A stretch of DNA of 20,804 bases from CAYOEZ01 sp964402955 (GTDB lineage Bacteria; Chloroflexota; DTOL01; DAOUCN01): positions 1 to 20,804 of the forward strand of contig CAYOEZ010000064.1 in the NCBI GenBank assembly GCA_964402955.1, in the 5' to 3' direction. The notes beneath the pieces are model-generated. The model was not told the DNA's origin and did not search any database. It saw nothing but the letters and a program-made list of their open reading frames with translations. Each line of letters starts with the position of its first letter. The first letter of the stretch is position 1. The position numbers and the translations under genes are program-made. Positions 7,161 to 13,409 of the stretch are shown here, piece by piece.

Positions 7161-8209
7161 CGTTCTTTGGCCTCTTTGATTGCATAGATGAGCTCAGGGA
7201 CAACGTCACGCCAGTCGCCAACAATGGCATAGTCGGCGCAGCGCATGATCGGTGCTGCGCGATCTCTGTTGATCGCCGCCAGGCAGCGGGCGCCGCGTAT
7301 GGCAACGCTGTGGGAGAATGCACCGGAGACGCCAACAGCGACATAGAGATCGGGATGGACAGAGGCGCCGGTGACATCCACCATGCGGTCGCGTGGCGCC
7401 CAACCCAACTCGACCGCGGATCGCGTTGCCGCAACTTCGCCCCCAAGCAGGCCCGCCAACTCCGCCAGCAACGCAAAGCCCTGAACGCCGCCGATGCCGC
7501 GGCCGCCGGCGACGATCACCGGCGCGTCAGCCAACGGGCGGCGGCGGGGCGCGAGCGTGGCCGGCGCAACGTCCGTCGTCACGTCAGCATCGGTCAACGC
7601 CACGTCCACCTGCTCGATGACGCCAGTGCGCGCCTGGTCTGGAGGCAACGCACTGAAACAACCCTGCCGCACAGTGGCGATTTGTGGTAGCGCCTTCGGG
7701 CACGTCGTCGTGGCCAGCAGGGCGCCATTGTGCGTGGCGCGTGTGGCCAGGAGCAGCCGCTCCTCCTCGTCCAGATCGAGCGCCACGCACTCGCTCAGCA
7801 AACCTGTCTGCAGGCGCGCTGCCAGGCGCGGTGCAAGATCGCGGCCGCTGCTTGTCGCAGCAATGAGCACGATTTCCGGTTTCTTGTTGGCGATCATGCC
7901 GGCCAACAACTTGACATATGTCTCAAAACGATAAGGAGCAAGGATGGAAGAATCGGCGAGCAGGACGCTATCGCTGCCATAGGCGATCGCCTCGGCTGCC
8001 AGAGGAGCAACTGCATTGCCCATCAGAACCGTCGCTACGCGCGCCCCCAGCATGCCGGCTAGCTCGCTGGCGCGTCCGAGCATTTCGTGCGTGACGCGTG
8101 CCAGCGCACCGTGGCGCGTTTCGGCGACAACCCAGATGTCCCGATAGGCCGCGGTCGGAGTCTCTTCCATCGTGCCGCCCAGCAGAGCCTGCAGGTAGTC
8201 AAGTCCCAT
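7157..8209 (-). CDS. etfA: Electron transfer flavoprotein subunit alpha, divergent second copy
   Basis: The 350-residue protein has the EtfA layout: an N-terminal alpha/beta domain beginning RDIWVVAETRHGALARVTHEML and a C-terminal FAD domain with GGRGIGGVQGFALL, TRSAVELGW, VAVGVSGAFSH, INRDRAAPIM and ADYAIVGD. Compared with the canonical copy, the VGQTGKTV loop reads VDVTGASV and SGAIQH reads SGAFSH; the Thr and His expected to contact FAD are kept while the Gln residues are lost. ATG 8209 is chosen because GGAGG lies 5-6 bases upstream; an internal ATG at 8170 lacks a good site. Its beta partner is probably the frameshifted gene at 10101-10876, separated from it by the CoA-transferase pair. 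The stop overlaps the thioesterase remnant as ATGA. Confidence 0.88.
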   Translation of the reverse strand: MGLDYLQALLGGTMEETPTAAYRDIWVVAETRHGALARVTHEMLGRASELAGMLGARVATVLMGNAVAPLAAEAIAYGSDSVLLADSSILAPYRFETYVKLLAGMIANKKPEIVLIAATSSGRDLAPRLAARLQTGLLSECVALDLDEEERLLLATRATHNGALLATTTCPKALPQIATVRQGCFSALPPDQARTGVIEQVDVALTDADVTTDVAPATLAPRRRPLADAPVIVAGGRGIGGVQGFALLAELAGLLGGEVAATRSAVELGWAPRDRMVDVTGASVHPDLYVAVGVSGAFSHSVAIRGARCLAAINRDRAAPIMRCADYAIVGDWRDVVPELIYAIKEAKER

Positions 8210-8220
8210 GTCAACCTCCG

Positions 8221-8380
8221 TGCGCAGGAGGCAGACATTTCAAGAGTGTGTGTTGTTTGCACCACAGAGGCACAGAGACCATCTGCCGGTAGGAGGCGGA
8301 CGTACTCATGTGCAGTTCACTCTGTGCCCTCTGTGCCTCTGTGGTTTTCAATTGTGCCCTCATCTCGAAATGTCTGCGCA
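8221..8380. repeat. Nested palindromic repeat element, copy 2 (upstream of second etfA)
   Basis: Inner 17-bp arms ACCACAGAGGCACAGAG (8261-8277) and the exact reverse complement (8329-8345) are enclosed by outer arms CAGACATTTC (8232-8241) with GAAATGTCTG (8367-8376), and TGCGCAG (8221-8227) with CTGCGCA (8374-8380). The inner arm differs from copy 1 at a few positions only (ACCGCAGAGACGCAGAG). The element occupies most of the 226-bp gap between the CoA-transferase B gene and etfA, and its outer arm abuts the etfA ribosome site. No ORF or transposase is associated with it. Confidence 0.85.
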
Positions 8381-8435
8381 GGTAGAGCGGACCGCATTTA
8401 TATCCGTCAGGTAACACCTTACATAAGCATTATGC

Positions 8436-9278
8436 TCAAGCGTGTGTCTGTTCGTATTCTGCAATCTGCCGCAACAGATTCCAACGGTCGGCCCCGCCCA
8501 GCGTCTCCAGCTTGCGCACGCCCAGTGGGTCGATAACATCGCGCAGCAGGCGCACCTCCTCCGTGCTGGGGGGGAGCGTTTCTGATGCATGGGGGGAGAT
8601 GGCCACAGGAAATCCGGTGCGCGCTTGGATGCGTTCAATCGTGACGCCGGGATGGTAGGTGAGCAGGCGCATGGCGCCGTCTTCGAAGTCGAAAACGCCC
8701 AGGTCGGTCACGACGCCGCGCGGCCCTGTGCCGAGGATGCCCTTCGCCCGCCGCTCCACTTCTGCACCGACGCCGAGACCGCTGATGAAGTCGAGCCGGC
8801 GCACGAAGCTGGCGCGCCCGTGACGCGGATTGTACAGGTATGTGTTCGTCGAAAACGACGAAATGTCCGGAATGCCGCCCGATCCCGGCAACCGCACACG
8901 TGGGTGGTCATAGTCGCCGATGGCCACGTTATTCGTGTTGCCCTGGGCGTCGGTCTGCGCCGGGCGCAGGAATTCCTTGAACTGGAGCACAGGCAGGATT
9001 TCCGTCACGAGCTGCGCAAAGGACGGTGCGATCAGTGAATGCTCGTGCAGACCGACTTCGGCGCGGCTGATGGCCAGCGGCGACCAGTCGGTCGTCAATG
9101 TCATGCCGATAGCGCTGGCGAAGAGCAGGCGAGGAGCATGAGTCAACTTGGCCAGAAAGTAGCCGGCGAGAACCATCGGCGTGGCAATACCTTGCGCCAC
9201 ACATTCGCCATCGTCGAGCAGGCGGGAGATGCAAACCGCCATCAGTTCATCGATGGTGTAGTCGGTCGAGTATGTCAT
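8436..9278 (-). CDS. CoA-transferase family subunit B (GctB/IpdB-like)
   Basis: The 280-residue protein belongs to the class I CoA-transferase beta family. Recognisable segments are the N-terminal TIDELMAVCISRLLDDGECV, the glycine-rich LPGSGGIPDISSF (about 130-145), RGVVTDLGVFDFEDG, LLTYHPGVTIE and the C-terminal LRDVIDPLGVRKLE. The overall pattern is close to IpdB, the beta subunit of the steroid-ring CoA hydrolase, and to glutaconate CoA-transferase B. Where true transferases carry the catalytic Glu before a Gly, this protein reads LLFASAIG without an acidic residue, so transferase chemistry is uncertain. Its ATG overlaps the stop of subunit A as ATGA, which implies coupled 1:1 synthesis. 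Actual substrate is unknown. Confidence 0.8.
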   Translation of the reverse strand: MTYSTDYTIDELMAVCISRLLDDGECVAQGIATPMVLAGYFLAKLTHAPRLLFASAIGMTLTTDWSPLAISRAEVGLHEHSLIAPSFAQLVTEILPVLQFKEFLRPAQTDAQGNTNNVAIGDYDHPRVRLPGSGGIPDISSFSTNTYLYNPRHGRASFVRRLDFISGLGVGAEVERRAKGILGTGPRGVVTDLGVFDFEDGAMRLLTYHPGVTIERIQARTGFPVAISPHASETLPPSTEEVRLLRDVIDPLGVRKLETLGGADRWNLLRQIAEYEQTHA

Positions 9279-10081
9279 AGATCCTCTATGCCGCCAAGAA
9301 ATGCCTGCAGATACTGGTCAAACTCACCACGGTTGCAGGCGTCGACGTAGTCCATAATAGCCAGAGCATCCAGCGGGTAATCGGGAAAGCACGATGTCGG
9401 TTTGGCGCCGCCAGGCGCGTGCACTAGCGCTGCCACGCGGCGTCCGAAAATGTCGATCTCACTGCCAAAATCGCGTGGATCATCGACGATGCGCTCGGCA
9501 GTAATGATCAGCCTGTCTGCTGTCAGGCCGAATTCACGATCGTAGGACTTGTTGAAGAGCACGACGGCGTTGCCGTCGCGGTCGGCCATCGGCACATGGA
9601 TGACGGCGACGTCGGGCCGGATGGCAGGAAAAGCCGGCAGCATCTCGCCTGAATAGGGATCCTGGACGAGCTTGACGTCGGGCCGGACGCGCAGCATGTC
9701 GGTGCCCAGCCAGGCGCGGGCAGGCGTGAAGCCGATACCGGCCTCGGCAGCGCGCAGCCCGAAGGCAATCGACGCCTCCGTTTCCTCGATGATCTGGAAA
9801 GCTTGCTGGCCGGCCAACTTGCTGAACATCGGGGCCAACCCGAAGGCTTCCAGCCCGAAGTAACAGGTGCGCAGCTTCTTCACTCGCCCCGCGCCGACCA
9901 GCAGGTCACTCTCAAAGCCCGCTGTCAACTCCAGCAGTGTCAGATCAGCCGTTCCCTGGCGCAGCAACTCGCGCACGAAGGCGACGGGGCGGCGGTAGAG
10001 CGTCATTCCGCCCAGCGCCAACATGTCGCCGGGATGGACCAGCTTCACGGCTTCGGTCATAGATGTGAGCATAGATGGCAT
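9275..10081 (-). CDS. CoA-transferase family subunit A (GctA/IpdA-like)
   Basis: The 268-residue protein is a class I CoA-transferase alpha-type subunit. It shows the opening glycine loop LVHPGDMLALGGMTLYRRPVA-type arrangement with PVAFVRELLRQG, then DLTLLELTAGFESDLLVGAG, a central AWLGTDML, and RPDVAVIHVPMADRDGNAVV, which is characteristic of the glutaconate CoA-transferase A/IpdA group. ATG 10081 has AAGGA 6 bases upstream; two further in-frame ATGs (10072, 10060) are possible starts and cannot be excluded. It begins 19 bp after the second etfB and overlaps subunit B by 4 bp. It could transfer CoA between acids or, like IpdAB, hydrolyse a cyclic beta-keto acyl-CoA; the sequence alone does not decide. 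Confidence 0.8.
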   Translation of the reverse strand: MPSMLTSMTEAVKLVHPGDMLALGGMTLYRRPVAFVRELLRQGTADLTLLELTAGFESDLLVGAGRVKKLRTCYFGLEAFGLAPMFSKLAGQQAFQIIEETEASIAFGLRAAEAGIGFTPARAWLGTDMLRVRPDVKLVQDPYSGEMLPAFPAIRPDVAVIHVPMADRDGNAVVLFNKSYDREFGLTADRLIITAERIVDDPRDFGSEIDIFGRRVAALVHAPGGAKPTSCFPDYPLDALAIMDYVDACNRGEFDQYLQAFLGGIEDL

Positions 10082-10100
10082 GATGAGTCCTTGTCCATTG

Positions 10101-10876
10101 TCAGATCAGCCCGCGCAGGCGCAGGCGAGCGGCCAGCGCACGCGCTGCGTCGTGCGCTGTACCGTCAAGAACAGTCCCTTTGGTCTGCACTTCGGGAGCA
10201 AAGACGCGCCGCACGACGGTGATCGAGCCAGCGACGCCAAGAAGTGAAGGATCAGCTCCAATGTCTGCGGCGCTCCACCTGTCGATCTGGCGTCTACCGC
10301 AATCCATGATCTGCGCGGCAGTCGCCAGACGTGGGCGGATAGAAGGCAGGACTGTCACCACTGCAGGCAAAGCCACACTCACGAGGACGTTGCCCTCCTC
10401 CGTGGCACGCAGCGCGCTTGCCCGGCCTCCGGCCACTGTGACATCTGATGCAAATGTGATCTGTGACCACCCCAGATGCTCGGCGATGTGCGGCCCAACC
10501 TGTCCGCTGCCGTCGTCCCACGAGCAGGCGCCGGCCAGGACGAGGTCGACGTTTCCCAACCTGGCGACGGCTCGCGCCAGCGCATAACCGACACCCCCGC
10601 ATCGCTGCCTGCAAACAGCGGATCGCTAAGCAGAATGGCGCGGTCAGCGCCCAGGGCAAGCGCCTGGAGTACGACGTCCTCGGCGCTGGCTGTCCCCAGT
10701 GTGACGGCGATGACTTCTGCTGCCTGCATGTCTTTGAGCGCAAGCGCCGTTTCGAGAGCGCACAGATCGGCCGCGTTGGTCGTGAGCACGCCGTCGCGCG
10801 TATCGAGCTCAGCGCGGCTGGAGACGCGCACGGTGGCGGGATCGTAGACTTGTTTCAAGCAAACGACAATTCGCAT
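10101..10876 (-). pseudogene. etfB: Electron transfer flavoprotein subunit beta, second copy, frameshifted
   Basis: ATG 10876 (GAGGA 6 bases upstream) opens MRIVVCLKQVYDPATV, a clear EtfB start, and the frame continues through QALALGADRAILLSDPLFAGSDAG. It then leaves the family pattern. EtfB homology resumes one frame over with YALARAVARLGNVDLVLAGA and continues to the normal end at 10101. The break lies at a run of five C on the plus strand (10594-10598); adding one base there (or removing two) restores a single frame of about 258 residues, the family norm. The N-terminal signature is divergent (NAADLCALETALALKD instead of NPFDEYAIEEALRIKE). A homopolymer sequencing error, a real mutation and -1 slippage on the G-run are all possible. 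It sits between an acyl-CoA dehydrogenase and the CoA-transferase pair. Confidence 0.85.
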
Positions 10877-10896
10877 CTAAGTCCTCAGTCTCTGCT

Positions 10897-12063
10897 CTAT
10901 GGATTGATCTTGACCCCTGCTTTTCTGAGAAGGTCAGTTGCGACGATAATGCGGCATATCTCATTTGTCCCCTCAAATATCTCGGAAATGCGGGCATCGC
11001 GATAGCCGCGCTCGACAGAACTGCCCCGCAGCAGACCGGCGCTGCCATGAATCTGCACGGCCCTGTCGACACAGCGGGACGCAACCTCAGAGCCGAAGTA
11101 CTTGAGCATCGCCGCCTCACGCGCGAATGGCTGATGTGTATCCACCATCCACGCTGTGCGATACACCATCGAGCGCAGCGCCTCTATCTCGGCGGCCATG
11201 TCGGCGAGCATGATCTGAATCGCTTGCTGCTGTGCGATGGGCGCTCCACGCTGCTCGCGCTCGCAGGCGTAGACGATGCTGGACTCGAGCGCGCCCTCGG
11301 CTGTGCCCAACGCTGCCGCGCCAATCGTGACGCGCCCCACATCGAGTGTCTTCATGGCTGTGGCAAAACCCGCGCCAAAGGCGCCCAGCACGTTTGCGGC
11401 GGGTACGCGGCAATCCTCAAAGACAAGCTCTGCAGTGTCCGAGCCGCGGATACCCATCTTCTCGTCAATGGCGCCAACCTTGAAGCCAGGATAGGCCTTT
11501 TCAACAATGAAGGCAGTGACTCCGCCGCGTGCGCCCAGAGCGGAGTCGGTGACGGCGAAGATGATGAAGACGTCGGCGATGCTGCCGTTGCTGATCCATA
11601 TTTTGGAACCGTTGAGGACAAACTCGTTGCCGTCTCGCACGGCTTTGGTGCGGATCGCAGCGGCATCTGAACCTGCCTGCGGCTCGGTCAGCGCAAAGGC
11701 AGCGAGCTTCTCGCCACGGCAAAGCGGCGGCAGGTATGTCGCCTTCTGTTGCGGCGTGCCATCAAGGTAAATGGACATGGCGCCGATGCCCACGTGCGCG
11801 CCGATAATGGCCATTGTCGAGCTACAGACGCGCGACATTTCTTCTGCCAGGATGCAGAAACCGATTTCCCCGGCCGCGCTGCCTCCGTACTCCGGCGGAA
11901 ATGGCAGCGCCAGCAGGCCCAGATCGGCGGCCCTGCGCAGCGTTTCCCAGGGTACCTGTTCTTGCTCGTCGATCTGCGCGGCGATGGGCGCGACGTCGCG
12001 CCGGACGAACTCGCGTATCATCTGGCGCAGAAGCTGGTGCTCTTTAGAAAAGGAAAAGTCCAT
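10897..12063 (-). CDS. Acyl-CoA dehydrogenase (canonical)
   Basis: This flavoenzyme introduces the alpha-beta double bond into acyl-CoA and hands its electrons to ETF. The 388-residue protein begins MDFSFSKEHQLLRQMIREFV and contains the intact signatures FALTEPQAGSDAAAIRTKAV, NGSKIWISNGSIADVF, VGAIDEKMGIRGSDTAELVF, the FAD-side RAVQIHGSAGLL and the catalytic base in IFEGTNEICR (Glu about 364). ATG 12063 has GGGAG about 8 bases upstream. It follows the other dehydrogenase across a 210-bp repeat-bearing spacer and precedes the second etfB by 20 bp, which suggests that this ETF is its natural acceptor. Chain-length preference cannot be judged. Confidence 0.92.
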   Translation of the reverse strand: MDFSFSKEHQLLRQMIREFVRRDVAPIAAQIDEQEQVPWETLRRAADLGLLALPFPPEYGGSAAGEIGFCILAEEMSRVCSSTMAIIGAHVGIGAMSIYLDGTPQQKATYLPPLCRGEKLAAFALTEPQAGSDAAAIRTKAVRDGNEFVLNGSKIWISNGSIADVFIIFAVTDSALGARGGVTAFIVEKAYPGFKVGAIDEKMGIRGSDTAELVFEDCRVPAANVLGAFGAGFATAMKTLDVGRVTIGAAALGTAEGALESSIVYACEREQRGAPIAQQQAIQIMLADMAAEIEALRSMVYRTAWMVDTHQPFAREAAMLKYFGSEVASRCVDRAVQIHGSAGLLRGSSVERGYRDARISEIFEGTNEICRIIVATDLLRKAGVKINP

Positions 12064-12150
12064 ACGGATCTCCCTGCCGTGGACAACTCAAGATAAGGGC
12101 GCTCGTCAAAACCACAGCGTTTTCATGCCTTGATGGGCACAACCGGGCGC

Positions 12151-12250
12151 ACAAGTGTCCGGCTGTGTGGAGTGCGACGAATCCCTTCGTCGCTACGACG
12201 ACAGGAGTCGTCGCACTCCACAGACGCATTTTCGAGCCAGGCACACTTGT
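12151..12250. repeat. Palindromic repeat between the two acyl-CoA dehydrogenase genes
   Basis: Perfect 15-bp arms TGTGGAGTGCGACGA (12166-12180) and TCGTCGCACTCCACA (12208-12222) flank a centre that itself contains TCGTCG and CGACGA. An outer pair, ACAAGTGT (12151-12158) and ACACTTGT (12243-12250), extends the symmetry, with about 20 unpaired bases on the right arm. No T-run follows, so it is not a clear intrinsic terminator. The sequence family differs from the two palindromes near the etfA genes. Apart from this element I see nothing else in the 12064-12273 gap. Confidence 0.8.
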
Positions 12251-12273
12251 CTGTCCCAGCCGCGGGCGTGTTG

Positions 12274-13404
12274 CTATCGTCCGATCTCGACGACCACGCC
12301 TCTCAGTAGCTCGGCGGCGACTGCCAGGCGCTGAGACTCGGATGTGCCCTCAAGGATGGTCATGGCGCGCACGTCGCGGTAGAGTCGCTCGACGTGGAAG
12401 CTCTTGACGTAGCCCATGCCGCCATGTATCTGTACAGTCTTGTTGATCACCCACGTTGCGACCTGTCCCGCCCACAGCTTGAGCATGGCGATGTCGCGCT
12501 CCCCGGCTTTGCCGTTGTCCATGAGCCACGCCGTATGGTAGGCCAGATGGCGCAGAGTCTCGATCTGCGTGGCCATGTCGGCCAGGAAGCCCTGGATCGC
12601 CTGCTTGAGGGCGATGGGCCCGCCAAATTGCTGGCGGTTCCTGGCAAACTCCAGGCTGTCGGCAAGACCGCGCTCAGCGAGGCCCAGGCAGGCAAAGGCG
12701 AGGCCCAGGCGAGCGAATGCCCCGGCGCGGCGTATGCCTTCGTGTGCGTCGCCGTCGAGCAGGTGGTCTGCCGGGACGCGGCAATCGTCGAGGAAAAGGG
12801 TGCATCCGGCGGCGCCGCGCAGGCCCATCTGCTTGTTGCGCCAACCGACGACCAGCCCCGGCGTGTCCTTCTCAACGACAAACGCTCCGATCTTGCCCGA
12901 ACTCAGACGCGCCAAAACCGGGAGCAGGTCGGCGATATCGGCGTTGACGACAAACGACGAGCTGCCGCTCAGGACGAAGCCAGCGCCGTCCGCCCTCTCA
13001 GTCGCGGCTATGCGAGTGAGGTCCGGCTCGGCGACGGCGTAGGCGGCGATGTGCTCGCCTCTGGCTAAGGGCGGAATGAATCGCTTCTTCTGTTCGTCGC
13101 TGCCGGCCGCGGCAACGAGCATGCTCGCCGTACAGTGCACGTTGAGTGCAAGCGCGGTCGACAGGCACGCTTTGCCCAACTCTTCCATGAATAATCCATG
13201 CGCCAGCAAACCGGCGTTCATGCCCCCGTACTGCTCCGGCAACGCGATGCCAAGCAGGTCCAGGCCGGCGGCTTTGCGCAGCGTTGCCAGCGCTGAATGC
13301 TCGCTGCAATCCAGTTCTTCCGCAAGGGGAGCGACCTCTTTCTGAGCGAAGTCGCGAAACATATCCTGGAACATCTGCTGTTCTTCGGTCGATGAGAAAT
13401 CCAT
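12274..13404 (-). CDS. Acyl-CoA dehydrogenase, divergent, lacking the TEPxAGSD motif
   Basis: The 376-residue protein starts MDFSSTEEQQMFQDMFRDFA and keeps the family fold: GIALPEQYGGMNAG, MGLRGAAGCTLFLDDCRVPADHLL, VQIHGGMGYVKSFHVERLYRDVRAMTILEGT (given as overlapping family segments), with the catalytic Glu retained in ILEGTSES (about 352). The segment that normally reads TEPxAGSD is AEPDLTRIAATERADG, several residues short, and the following NGxKxWISNG reads SGSSSFVVNAD. Such divergence is known for one partner of heteromeric dehydrogenases. ATG 13404 is preferred (GGGA 9 bases upstream); a TTG at 13413 overlapping the previous stop is the alternative. The gene touches the end of the ligase gene, so the two are surely co-transcribed. 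Confidence 0.87.
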   Translation of the reverse strand: MDFSSTEEQQMFQDMFRDFAQKEVAPLAEELDCSEHSALATLRKAAGLDLLGIALPEQYGGMNAGLLAHGLFMEELGKACLSTALALNVHCTASMLVAAAGSDEQKKRFIPPLARGEHIAAYAVAEPDLTRIAATERADGAGFVLSGSSSFVVNADIADLLPVLARLSSGKIGAFVVEKDTPGLVVGWRNKQMGLRGAAGCTLFLDDCRVPADHLLDGDAHEGIRRAGAFARLGLAFACLGLAERGLADSLEFARNRQQFGGPIALKQAIQGFLADMATQIETLRHLAYHTAWLMDNGKAGERDIAMLKLWAGQVATWVINKTVQIHGGMGYVKSFHVERLYRDVRAMTILEGTSESQRLAVAAELLRGVVVEIGR

Positions 13405-13409
13405 CGCTG

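Noticed and set aside
8387..8435. Internal minus-strand promoter with a TATAAA box upstream of the second etfA
   Set aside because: No -35 hexamer better than a weak partial match is found at 16-18 bases; AGCATTATGCT (8426-8436) is a short palindrome without further support.
10594..10598. Programmed frameshift site
   Set aside because: The G-run permits -1 slippage, but the zero-frame codons GCG GGG do not make a standard X XXY YYZ heptamer, and I see no convincing downstream stimulatory stem. It is kept only as a possibility.
10379..10876. Independent 165-residue protein
   Set aside because: Only the first two thirds are EtfB; the tail is out-of-frame translation after the C5 run. It is treated as part of the frameshifted etfB.
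12064..12273. Promoter for the downstream acyl-CoA dehydrogenase
   Set aside because: TTGACG-like sequences occur on the minus strand, but no acceptable -10 lies at the right distance.
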